The translations under genes were made by a program, and so were the position numbers. DNA of 19,610 bases from Flavobacteriales bacterium (lineage in GTDB: Bacteria; Bacteroidota; Bacteroidia; Flavobacteriales_D; Crocinitomicaceae), in contig JABJEE010000218.1 of assembly GCA_018665005.1 (NCBI GenBank), positions 1 through 19,610 of the forward strand. Reading direction: 5' to 3'. How positions within the stretch are numbered: position 1 is the first letter of the stretch; every line of letters begins with the position of its first letter. The notes beneath the pieces were generated by a model. It ran no database searches. It saw nothing but the letters and a program-made list of their open reading frames with translations, and was not told the origin of the DNA. Shown here piece by piece: positions 6,705-13,806 of the stretch.

Positions 6705-8252
6705 CTATACTTTGATCTTTTTATTCTTTTTATTTCTAAAAGAATATTCTAAAAGTTTATACGAGGATAAACCACGAATAGGAACCCATTTCTTGTATTT
6801 AAAAAACCATCTCACTCGTTTAGATAATAGGCCTTTTGTAAAATAAGCCTCTAAGTATGGGTGAACGAGAAGGGTTATTGGTCCAGGTTTATTTTTAGAG
6901 ATTAAATATTCTAAATTGGACTCAATTTCTTCTGCAAACAAGATACTTGCTTGTATTTCTCCCGTTCCTTTACATGTAGGACAAGCCTCCCCTGTTTTGA
7001 TATCTGTTTCTGGTCTGACACGCTGACGTGTAATTTCAACTACACCAAACCTTGACGGGGGAGCAATGTTATGCTTTGCACGGTCCGGCTTCATGTACTC
7101 TTTGAGCTTCTCAAGTAAGAGTTTATTATTCTTCTTGTCGTGCATATCAATAAAGTCGACACAAATAATACCGCCCATGTCTCTTAATTGTAATACGCGC
7201 GCTATTTCTTCTGCAGCCTCAACATTGGTTGCTAAAGCGTTAGACTCTTGACCATCGGCACCTTTTCGATTACCGCTATTCACATCTATGACGTGCATCG
7301 CCTCAGTGTGTTCAATAATAAGGTATCCACCACTATTTAATGGAACCTTTTTTCCAAATAAAGTCTTGATTTGTTTACTAATACCAAAACGCTCAAAAAC
7401 ATCAAGTTTTCCACTGTAGTGCTTGACGATTTTTTCTTTTCCTGGAGCAATAGAAGAAACATATTCTTTAATTTCATCATACATCACGTCATTATTGACA
7501 TGGATATTGGCAAAATCACCATTTAATAAATCCCTCAACATAGAAGAGGTTCTGTTGATTTCTCCCAGTAGTTTTTTTGGTCCGCGAGAACCCTTAATGT
7601 TTCCGTACATCTCGCCCCACTTTTCAAGAAGTTGGTTGATGTCGTTTTCAAGTTCTTCTGATGACTTGTTTTCTGCAACAGTTCGGATGATCACACCAAA
7701 GTTCTTTGGAGTAATCTTTTGCATTATGTTTTTTAAACGTGTACGCTCTTCCTTTTCTTTAATTTTTTGAGAAATAGAGACTTTCTCAGAAAACGGAACA
7801 AGAACCAAATACCTTCCTGCAATAGTAACTTCAGAGCAAAGCCTTGGGCCTTTTGCTGAAATAGGCTCTTTTGCAACCTGAACAAGAATGGATTGAGAAG
7901 ACGAAAGCACTTCTGCAATTTTCCCTTCTTTTTCTATATCTTTTTCAAGTTTGAAATAGCGCAAATCAGGCACGTTTTGCTTACCTCTCAAGGTGTTTTT
8001 ACAAAACTGAGCAAATGAATTGTATTGTGGACCAAGGTCTAAGTAATGCAAAAAAGCATCTTTTTCATAGCCCACATCCACGAAAGCAGCGTTCAGACTA
8101 GGAACAACACGCCTTACTTTTCCTAAATAAATATCCCCGACCGAAAAATCTGTTCCACCTTTATCTTCATGTAGCTCTATGAGTCTACCATCTTTTAATA
8201 AGGCAATCCAGTTGTCATTTGATCGTGAATCAACAACGATTTCTAATTTCAC
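6705..8252 (-). CDS. rng: Ribonuclease G (RNase E/G family)
   Basis: RNase G is a single-strand endoribonuclease for rRNA 5'-end maturation and mRNA decay. The 515-residue product has an N-terminal S1/OB domain (GDIYLGKVRRVVPSLNAAFV, GYEKDAFLHYLD), a 5'-sensor/RNase H-like region and the catalytic DNase I-like part. The magnesium ligands are D323 (VIDVNSGNRKG) and D366 (ICVDFIDM), 43 residues apart as in E. coli RNase E. The zinc-link C424-P-T-C427 supports dimerisation. Length is normal for RNase G; there is no RNase E degradosome tail. The start is GTG 8252: an in-frame TAA lies 12 bases upstream and no ATG fits. recX follows by four bases; the 30-residue ribosomal-type gene precedes it by 72 bases. 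Confidence 0.96.
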   Translation of the reverse strand: MKLEIVVDSRSNDNWIALLKDGRLIELHEDKGGTDFSVGDIYLGKVRRVVPSLNAAFVDVGYEKDAFLHYLDLGPQYNSFAQFCKNTLRGKQNVPDLRYFKLEKDIEKEGKIAEVLSSSQSILVQVAKEPISAKGPRLCSEVTIAGRYLVLVPFSEKVSISQKIKEKEERTRLKNIMQKITPKNFGVIIRTVAENKSSEELENDINQLLEKWGEMYGNIKGSRGPKKLLGEINRTSSMLRDLLNGDFANIHVNNDVMYDEIKEYVSSIAPGKEKIVKHYSGKLDVFERFGISKQIKTLFGKKVPLNSGGYLIIEHTEAMHVIDVNSGNRKGADGQESNALATNVEAAEEIARVLQLRDMGGIICVDFIDMHDKKNNKLLLEKLKEYMKPDRAKHNIAPPSRFGVVEITRQRVRPETDIKTGEACPTCKGTGEIQASILFAEEIESNLEYLISKNKPGPITLLVHPYLEAYFTKGLLSKRVRWFFKYKKWVPIRGLSSYKLLEYSFRNKKNKKIKV

Positions 8253-8274
8253 AAAAAAATGAGTTTAATGATAC

Positions 8275-8303
8275 AAAAATGTCCAGTCTAAAACTTTAGC
8301 TGG
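8275..8303 (-). terminator. Weak intrinsic terminator or leader hairpin between the small ribosomal-type gene and rng
   Basis: On the minus strand the segment 8303-8283 folds as CCAG-CTAA / TTAG-A-CTGG, eight pairs with one bulged A and a four-base loop. It is followed three bases later by TTTTT (8279-8275). The stem is imperfect and the T-run short, so partial termination or an mRNA leader structure for rng is as likely as full termination. Confidence 0.35.
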
Positions 8304-8324
8304 TCTTGATTTCAGCGAATTAAA

Positions 8325-8417
8325 CTACTTTTTCTTTTTGTGACGATTTTTTCTTAGGCGTTTCTTTCTTTTGTGAGTCGCCATTTTATGTCTTTTTCTC
8401 TTTTTACCGCTTGGCAT
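8325..8417 (-). CDS. 30-residue basic ribosomal-type protein (AURKAIP1/COX24 domain family)
   Basis: A short frame from ATG 8417 to TAG 8325 encodes 30 residues that are more than half Lys, Arg or His: it starts MPSGKKRKRHKMATHKR and ends in RHKKKK. This matches the tiny AURKAIP1/COX24-domain proteins annotated across Bacteroidota. From established knowledge, the domain family includes mitochondrial small-subunit protein mS38 and the small mycobacterial 30S protein bS22, so the product is probably a 30S component contacting 16S rRNA. It lies between the HU terminator and rng. It is easily missed by gene finders because of its length. The family call comes from pattern recognition; the ribosomal role is inferred by homology. 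Confidence 0.82.
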   Translation of the reverse strand: MPSGKKRKRHKMATHKRKKRLRKNRHKKKK

Positions 8418-8449
8418 AATATATATTTTAATGTTTTTATTTCTTTTTC

Positions 8450-8476
8450 AAAAAAAATGCACCCCGAAAGGAGTGC
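8450..8476 (-). terminator. Intrinsic terminator of the HU gene
   Basis: On the minus strand, GCACTCC (8476-8470), loop TTTC, GGGGTGC (8465-8459) gives seven pairs including one G-U. It is followed after one A by eight T (8457-8450). It lies 31 bases after the HU stop. The plus strand has a C-A mismatch in the stem and no T-run after it, so the signal is directional. Confidence 0.88.
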
Positions 8477-8507
8477 AAAGCTATGAAATAAATTTTAATA
8501 TTCCTTT

Positions 8508-8798
8508 TTAGTCAGCAGCCACATTGTTTTTTACCTCCTCAACAAAGACTTTTGCCGGTTTGAAAGAAGGAATATTGTGAGCCGGAATAATTACCGTTGT
8601 CTTTTTTGAAATATTTCTTCCTGTTTTTTGAGCTCGACGCTTCACAACAAAGCTACCAAAACCTCGAAGGTAAACGTTCTGCCCATCTGATAAAGATCGT
8701 TTAATAGAATGCATAAATGCCTCAACCGCTCTAAGGGCTTCTGATCTCTCTAGCCCTGTTTCTTCAGAAATGTCTGCAACTATTTCTGCTTTTGTCAT
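8508..8798 (-). CDS. HU family DNA-binding protein
   Basis: HU-type proteins bind and bend DNA as dimers and organise the nucleoid. The 96-residue product shows the whole fold: MTKAEIVADISEETGLERSE (helix 1 and turn), ALRAVEAFMHSIKRSLSDGQ (helix 2), VYLRGFGSFVVKRRAQKTGR (the GFGSF beta signature and start of the DNA-binding arm) and IPAHNIPSFKPAKVF (returning arm and C-terminal helix). The usual Pro at the arm tip (GRNP) is Ile here (GRNISKK), as in several Bacteroidota HU paralogs. It is transcribed away from mutY, has its own promoter-like box and terminator, and therefore is probably monocistronic. Confidence 0.95.
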   Translation of the reverse strand: MTKAEIVADISEETGLERSEALRAVEAFMHSIKRSLSDGQNVYLRGFGSFVVKRRAQKTGRNISKKTTVIIPAHNIPSFKPAKVFVEEVKNNVAAD

Positions 8799-8832
8799 AA
8801 TTCTTTTGTTTTATGTTACTATTATAAGGCTA

Positions 8833-8840
8833 CAAAAATA
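8833..8840 (-). promoter_or_regulatory. Promoter -7 box TATTTTTG for the HU gene
   Basis: The minus strand reads TATTTTTG, an exact match to TAnnTTTG, 34 bases before ATG 8798. A -33 TTTG at the proper distance is not evident. Confidence 0.5.
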
Positions 8841-8895
8841 TACTTTACATTTATTAAATTCGCCTGTTCTAAAAAAAAAACAAATTTAATTATAA

Positions 8896-9933
8896 ATGGT
8901 TCATTTCCAAGAAACTCTAATTTCATGGTATTTAATACATAAAAGAGACCTTCCCTGGAGGGAAACAAGGGATCCATATAAAATATGGTTGAGTGAGATT
9001 ATTTTACAACAAACTAGAGTTGTTCAGGGAACAAGTTATTATTTAAAGTTTATCAATGAGTTTCCAACCGTTAAAGATCTGTCGGAGTCCTCGGAGCAAA
9101 AGATTCTCTCATTATGGCAAGGACTGGGTTATTATTCAAGAGCCCGTAACCTTCATGCGGCTGCAAAAGAAATTATCAAAAACAATGAAGGCGTTTTCCC
9201 GTCCAATTATAATGATCTTTTGAAACTAAAAGGGGTCGGACCATATACAGCTGCCGCGATTTCCTCTTTTTCTTTTAACGAGGCCAAAGCTGTAGTAGAC
9301 GGTAATGTCTTTCGTGTTTTAAGTCGTATTTATGATATTTCAACGCCAATAAATTCATCTCAAGGAGTAAAGGATTTTCAAGAGCTTGCACAAAGCATTT
9401 TAAATAAAAGCGACCCGGCAACACACAATCAGGCAATTATGGAGTTCGGTGCACTTGTTTGTACCCCTAAAGCACCAAAATGCAATAAATGCCCGATGAC
9501 CCTAGAGTGTAGCTCATTTAAAAACGATACCATTAAGATGAGGCCGGTAAAAATTCGAAAAGGAACTGTTCGATCAAGGTTTTTTATTTACAAGGTGTTT
9601 TATAATAGCCCAGAAAAGCTTCTTTTTCTTAAAAAGAGAAAAGCAAAAGATATTTGGCAAAACCTTTATGATTTTGACCACCAAGAATTTACTAAAAAGG
9701 AATTGTTTGACGAACACATTCAAACATTTCAAAACGAAAAACACACGGTGTCATTAAGCCATAAACTTACACATCAGCACATCATGGCTTTTTTCGTGTT
9801 GTGCCCTACAATAAAAAAGAAAATCAACAAGGAACTAGTGCCTGTAAAAATAAACGAACTAAAGACCTACCCCATACCAACGTTAATAAAAAAGTATTTA
9901 GAGCAAGAACCAGAGATACCCAATTCAGTTTAA
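8896..9933 (+). CDS. mutY: A/G-specific adenine DNA glycosylase MutY
   Basis: MutY removes adenine mispaired with 8-oxoguanine. The 345-residue product has RDLPWR near residue 17, the catalytic Glu E34 in WLSEIILQQTRV, the helix-hairpin-helix LKLKGVGPYTAAAI, and the second catalytic residue D135 in VVDGNVFRVLSR. The [4Fe-4S] cluster ligands are C189-x6-C196-x2-C199-x5-C205. The C-terminal part (from about residue 225) is the NUDIX-like 8-oxoG recognition domain (FLKKRKAKDIWQNLYDF, SHKLTHQHIMAFF). It starts at ATG 8896. It diverges from the HU gene across 97 bases; a TAAATTCG box (8855-8862) lies 33 bases before the start. Confidence 0.97.
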   Translation: MVHFQETLISWYLIHKRDLPWRETRDPYKIWLSEIILQQTRVVQGTSYYLKFINEFPTVKDLSESSEQKILSLWQGLGYYSRARNLHAAAKEIIKNNEGVFPSNYNDLLKLKGVGPYTAAAISSFSFNEAKAVVDGNVFRVLSRIYDISTPINSSQGVKDFQELAQSILNKSDPATHNQAIMEFGALVCTPKAPKCNKCPMTLECSSFKNDTIKMRPVKIRKGTVRSRFFIYKVFYNSPEKLLFLKKRKAKDIWQNLYDFDHQEFTKKELFDEHIQTFQNEKHTVSLSHKLTHQHIMAFFVLCPTIKKKINKELVPVKINELKTYPIPTLIKKYLEQEPEIPNSV

Positions 9934-9938
9934 ACACC

Positions 9939-9946
9939 TAATTTTG
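9939..9946 (+). promoter_or_regulatory. Promoter -7 box TAATTTTG upstream of pdxA
   Basis: TAATTTTG followed by C is an exact TAnnTTTG match, placed just after the mutY stop and 66 bases before the pdxA ATG. No good TTTG element is seen 17-23 bases upstream. Confidence 0.4.
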
Positions 9947-10012
9947 CAAAGCAACTGAATAAACCATAAAGGTCTTTAATTAGAAAAACAACATTAAAAA
10001 CAAACCTGTTTT

Positions 10013-11107
10013 ATGACGGAAATAAAAAACATAAACGTGGGAATTACCATAGGCGACATAAATGGTATAGGGCCCGAAATAATTCTTAAATCTTTACACG
10101 ATAGAAGGATTTTGACTTCAATTACGCCGATAATTTATGGTTCCGATAAAGCATTGAACCATTACAAACAAAAGTCGGGGTTAGAAGACTTAAATATGAT
10201 TACGATAAAGGAAGCTTCAGCGGCTAAAAAAAATAAAATAAACGTAATTAATGTGAATTCAGAGCCCGTTGAGGTTCAAGAAGGAAAGGAGTCTGTAAAT
10301 GCTGGGAAAATAGCGGTTTTAGCACTAGAGAAGGCAACAAAAGACATTTCAACAGGAGGAATAGACGTGATTGTTACTGCGCCAATATCAAAAAGTGTTT
10401 GTCAGAATGCGGGTTTTGATTTTCCCGGACATACGGAATACTTTTCTTCTCTTTCGAACGGCATAGAGGCTCTAATGTTGTTAAACTCCTCAATAATGAG
10501 AATAGCTCTCGTAACAACACATGTTGCCTTGAAAGATGTTCCTAAAAACATAAGCAAAGAAAAAATAATTAACAAGGCTACGACGTTTAATCAAAGCTTA
10601 AATAAAGACTTTGGAATTCGAAAGCCAAAGATTGCGATACTATCCCTAAACCCTCACTCTGGAGAAGACGGAAAAATGGGAAGTGAAGAAAAAGACATTA
10701 TTCTTCCAGCGATAAAAGAGTTGAATGAAGAAGGTATATTGGCGTTTGGACCATTTCCGTCAGACGGATTTTTTGGCTCTGAATCGAGAAGAGACTTTGA
10801 TGGAATACTATCTATGTATCACGACCAAGGATTAACTGCTTTTAAAGCCCTTTCGTTTGACGAGGGGGTAAATTACACATCTGGCTTGCCAATCGTTCGA
10901 ACCTCACCAGATCATGGAACAGCATTTGATATCGCTGGAAAAGGAATAGCCTCAGAAACCTCAATGAGAAACGCGATATATCTAGCGATAGATATATATA
11001 ACTCTAGAGTTTCGCACAAAGAAAACCTACGCAATAGTTTAGAGGTTCAAAAACCTAAGGAAAAGCAGAAAGAGGCAACAAAGCATAAGGGTTTGAAAAA
11101 AAATTAA
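10013..11107 (+). CDS. pdxA: 4-hydroxythreonine-4-phosphate dehydrogenase PdxA
   Basis: PdxA oxidises 4-phosphohydroxy-L-threonine with NAD in the DXP-dependent pyridoxal phosphate pathway; PdxJ then uses the product. The 364-residue product has GITIGDINGIGPEI at the N-terminus, the substrate loop FPGHTEYF, and three metal-binding His: H170 (TTHVALKDV), H215 (LNPHSGEDG) and H270 (MYHDQG). Their spacing is the same as in E. coli PdxA. The SPDHGTAFDIAGKG segment is also conserved. The last 25 or so residues are a Lys-rich tail (KPKEKQKEATKHKGLKKN) beyond the conserved fold. It lies 79 bases after mutY and 31 bases before yceD. Confidence 0.97.
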   Translation: MTEIKNINVGITIGDINGIGPEIILKSLHDRRILTSITPIIYGSDKALNHYKQKSGLEDLNMITIKEASAAKKNKINVINVNSEPVEVQEGKESVNAGKIAVLALEKATKDISTGGIDVIVTAPISKSVCQNAGFDFPGHTEYFSSLSNGIEALMLLNSSIMRIALVTTHVALKDVPKNISKEKIINKATTFNQSLNKDFGIRKPKIAILSLNPHSGEDGKMGSEEKDIILPAIKELNEEGILAFGPFPSDGFFGSESRRDFDGILSMYHDQGLTAFKALSFDEGVNYTSGLPIVRTSPDHGTAFDIAGKGIASETSMRNAIYLAIDIYNSRVSHKENLRNSLEVQKPKEKQKEATKHKGLKKN

Positions 11108-11115
11108 TAACTTTG
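11108..11115 (+). promoter_or_regulatory. Promoter -7 box TAACTTTG for the yceD-rpmF-plsX-fabH-accBC set
   Basis: TAACTTTG followed by C matches TAnnTTTG exactly and begins on the base after the pdxA stop, 23 bases before the yceD start. A TTTG at 11092-11095 is only 12 bases upstream, shorter than the usual 17-23, so the -33 element is uncertain. Confidence 0.5.
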
Positions 11116-11138
11116 CCCACTCTTTTTAAAATTAGGTA

Positions 11139-11636
11139 ATGAATAAAAGCTTTGACATACCTTTTGTTGGTTTAAAACAAGGCAAACATCATTTTAAATT
11201 TGAAGTGGGTAAAACGTTCTTTGATGATTTCCCGTTTTCTATTATAGAAGGAGGGAATTTGATTGCTGAGGTGGAGTTAGATAAAAAAGAAACCATTATG
11301 ATTTCGAACTTTATTGTTCATGGAAACGTAGAGGTAGTTTGTTCTAGGTGTAATGAACATGCGAACATAGACTTAAACGACACAATGACAAACTATTACA
11401 AGTTTGGAACAGAAACAGAAGAAGACGAAAACCTTTTTGTTTTATCCCCAGACGAATATAAAATTAATGTCGCTCAGCAAATTTATGAACTTATTACAGT
11501 GGCATTACCAACCAGCCCCAAGCATAAAAAGGGGGAGTGTAATACTGAAATGGTAGAGTTATTAAAAAAATACCAGTCAAAGGAAAAAAATGAAGATATT
11601 GACCCAAGGTGGGAAAAATTAAATAAGTTGAATTAA
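11139..11636 (+). CDS. YceD family protein (DUF177), large-subunit rRNA accumulation factor
   Basis: YceD-family proteins are encoded just before rpmF in most bacteria and are needed for normal 23S rRNA accumulation in E. coli and plants. The 165-residue product has the family pattern: an N-terminal beta segment (DIPFVGLKQGKHHFKFEV), the central C68-x2-C71 pair in VVCSRCNEHANIDL, and an acidic stretch (TETEEDENLF). The C-terminal part shows INVAQQIYELITVALP, KHKKGEC (C134) and a final DPRWEKLNKL; the closing DPRWxxLxxL is a family hallmark. It lies 12 bases before rpmF. The role in 23S/50S assembly is inferred from the family and the location. Confidence 0.9.
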   Translation: MNKSFDIPFVGLKQGKHHFKFEVGKTFFDDFPFSIIEGGNLIAEVELDKKETIMISNFIVHGNVEVVCSRCNEHANIDLNDTMTNYYKFGTETEEDENLFVLSPDEYKINVAQQIYELITVALPTSPKHKKGECNTEMVELLKKYQSKEKNEDIDPRWEKLNKLN

Positions 11637-11648
11637 TATTATATAATT

Positions 11649-11840
11649 ATGGCGCATCCTAAAAGAAAAATCTCGAAAACGAGAAGAGATAAAAGAAGGA
11701 CTCATGTAAAAGCGACAGCTAGCAATGTTGCCACTTGTCCAACTACAGGACAACCACACCTTTTCCATCATGCTCATTGGCACGAAGGAAAGCTTTACTA
11801 TAAAGGTAAAGTCATTGCTGAAAAAGAAGTAGAAGCTTAA
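11649..11840 (+). CDS. rpmF: 50S ribosomal protein L32 (bL32)
   Basis: The 63-residue product begins MAHPKRKISKTRRDKRRTH, the L32 signature, then has ATCPTTGQPHLFHHAHWHEG and YYKGKVI. The zinc-ribbon form of L32 carries two Cys pairs; here only C30 remains, so this is the zinc-independent form usual in Flavobacteria. The order yceD-rpmF-plsX-fabH is conserved across bacteria and couples ribosome and membrane-lipid gene expression. Confidence 0.97.
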   Translation: MAHPKRKISKTRRDKRRTHVKATASNVATCPTTGQPHLFHHAHWHEGKLYYKGKVIAEKEVEA

Positions 11841-11853
11841 GATTTTTTCTCTG

Positions 11854-12789
11854 ATGAGAATTGGTCTTGACGTTTCTGGAGGAGATTTTGCCCCAAAGGT
11901 AAACCTTGAGGGGCTAAAATTAGCAATGAAAGAATTGCCTTCCTGTACCTTTTATTTGTTTGGCAACAAAGAAGAGGTGTTAGAGCACCCATCATTTATT
12001 GATGTCGATCAAGAACGCGTACAAGTAGTTCACGCACCCGAACAAATTACGTTTAAAGATAACCCAACTCGTGCAATTTTAAGGAAACCTAAAAGCTCAA
12101 TTTCTGTTGGGCTTAATTGGCTTTCAACTCGGAAAATAGATGTTTTTTCTGGCACAGGAAACACAGGGGCAATGCTTGTTGGCTCGATATATAAATCAAC
12201 AACGATACCCGGTGTTATAAGGCCATGCATCACCTCTACTCTTCCCACAATAACTGGTGGGAAAACAGTTCTTTTGGATGTTGGATCTAATGCTGATTGT
12301 AAGGCTGATGTTCTTTCTCAGTTTGCTGTTTTAGGTTCAATATACGCCCAACACGTTTATGGTAAGAAAAAACCAAAAGTAGCCTTGTTGAATATAGGAG
12401 AAGAAGAATCGAAAGGAAACCTTCTTACTATTGCCGCGCATGAATTGTTAAAATCTTCAGATGAAATCAATTTTATAGGAAACTTAGAGGGTCGTGATAT
12501 TTTTACCGGTATTGCCGATGTTATTGTTTGTGATGGCTACACAGGAAACGTTGTTTTGAAGCAAGCCGAAGGTATTTATTCATTAATTAAAAAAAGAGGG
12601 ATCAACGATGAGTATTTTGATCGGTTTAATTATGAAAATTATGGAGGAACCCCAATTCTTGGTATTCGGGGAAATGTAATTATAGGTCATGGCATCTCAA
12701 ATGACATTGCAATTAAAAATATGTTATTACATTCGTATGAGGTTGCCTCTTCAGGGTTGGCAAAGAAGATAAAAAAAGCATTTAAATAA
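11854..12789 (+). CDS. plsX: Phosphate acyltransferase PlsX
   Basis: PlsX makes acyl-phosphate from acyl-ACP, the acyl donor for PlsY in phospholipid synthesis; it is a peripheral membrane enzyme. The 311-residue product starts MRIGLDVSGGDFAPKVNLEG (family GGD motif near the N-terminus). It continues with FKDNPTRAILRKPKSSISVG, the FSGTGNTGAMLVGS loop, RPCITSTLPTITG, LLDVGSNADCKAD, LNIGEEESKGN, FIGNLEGRDIFTG and VIVCDGYTGNVVLKQAEG. It ends near GHGISNDIAIKNML, as PlsX proteins do. It starts 13 bases after rpmF and ends one base before the fabH start. Confidence 0.97.
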   Translation: MRIGLDVSGGDFAPKVNLEGLKLAMKELPSCTFYLFGNKEEVLEHPSFIDVDQERVQVVHAPEQITFKDNPTRAILRKPKSSISVGLNWLSTRKIDVFSGTGNTGAMLVGSIYKSTTIPGVIRPCITSTLPTITGGKTVLLDVGSNADCKADVLSQFAVLGSIYAQHVYGKKKPKVALLNIGEEESKGNLLTIAAHELLKSSDEINFIGNLEGRDIFTGIADVIVCDGYTGNVVLKQAEGIYSLIKKRGINDEYFDRFNYENYGGTPILGIRGNVIIGHGISNDIAIKNMLLHSYEVASSGLAKKIKKAFK

Positions 12790-12790
12790 A

Positions 12791-13780
12791 ATGAATATAT
12801 CAGCGGCAATAACTGCAGTTCACGGAGCTGTTCCGGAAAAAGTTCTAAGCAATTCCGATTTAGAGAAAATGGTTGATACCAATGATGAGTGGATTGTTTC
12901 TAGAACCGGAATAAAAGAGAGAAGAATCGTTAGTGATGGTGAAACCCTTTCAGACTTGGGAGCAGAAGTAGTGAAAGGAATCTGTGAAAAAAGAGGAATT
13001 TCTCCTCTTGAAATAGACATGATAATTGTTGGGACGGTAACCGGAGACTATCGATTCCCAAGCACATCTAATGTAATTTGCCATAAAAGTGGAGCAACCA
13101 ACGCTTGGGGTTATGATGTTAGCGCTGCTTGCTCAGGGTTTATATATACGTTAATTACGGGGCAACAATTTATTGCTTCTGGTCAATACAAAAAAGTCAT
13201 TGTTATAGGAGGAGACATCATGTCTTCAATAGTTAGCTATGAAGACAGAAACACTTGTGTTATATTTGGAGATGGAGCAGGCGGGGTTCTTTTAGAGCCA
13301 AACAATGAAGGAAATGGTATAGTTGATTCTATTTTAAAAGCCGACGGTGCGGGTAAAGAATTTTTAATTCAAAAAGCAGGGGGCTCTGCTCATCCTGTAA
13401 CTGAAGAAAATATAGGGACACCAGAAACTTTTGTTTATCAAGAAGGAAGAACGGTTTTTAAGTTTGCCGTAACCAATATGGCCGATGTTTCTGCGGAAAT
13501 AATGGAGAAAAACAATCTTAAAAGTGAAGATATCGATTGGCTCGTTCCACATCAGGCAAATCTCAGGATTATTGATGCAACTGCAAATAGAATGGGGTTA
13601 ACAAAAGAAAAAGTAATGATCAATATTGAAAAATACGGAAACACAACATCTGGAACAATTCCCTTATGTTTGTGGGAGTGGGAAAAGAAGCTTAAAAAAG
13701 GAGACAATGTGGTATTGGCTGCTTTTGGAGGAGGATTTACCTGGGGAAGCGTATATTTAAAATGGGCATATAATTCGTAA
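12791..13780 (+). CDS. fabH: Beta-ketoacyl-ACP synthase III FabH
   Basis: FabH condenses acyl-CoA with malonyl-ACP to start fatty-acid synthesis. The 329-residue product has the thiolase-fold triad: C114 (DVSAACSGFIYTL), H254 (WLVPHQANLRII) and N284 (YGNTTSGTIPL). The NDEWIVSRTGIKERRI segment and the C-terminal AAFGGGFTWGSVYLKW are FabH hallmarks. The gene starts one base after plsX, which indicates translational coupling. Confidence 0.98.
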   Translation: MNISAAITAVHGAVPEKVLSNSDLEKMVDTNDEWIVSRTGIKERRIVSDGETLSDLGAEVVKGICEKRGISPLEIDMIIVGTVTGDYRFPSTSNVICHKSGATNAWGYDVSAACSGFIYTLITGQQFIASGQYKKVIVIGGDIMSSIVSYEDRNTCVIFGDGAGGVLLEPNNEGNGIVDSILKADGAGKEFLIQKAGGSAHPVTEENIGTPETFVYQEGRTVFKFAVTNMADVSAEIMEKNNLKSEDIDWLVPHQANLRIIDATANRMGLTKEKVMINIEKYGNTTSGTIPLCLWEWEKKLKKGDNVVLAAFGGGFTWGSVYLKWAYNS

Positions 13781-13806
13781 AAAAAACTTTATAAAAACAA
13801 TCAGTT

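Noticed and set aside
8871..8880. Run of ten A upstream of mutY
   Set aside because: It lacks an adjacent stem for a minus-strand terminator and sits in the HU/mutY divergent promoter region; probably simple AT-rich leader.
11649..11840. Frameshift or damage in L32 because zinc cysteines are missing
   Set aside because: The rest of the protein is intact and of normal length, and the Cys-poor form is usual in Flavobacteria.
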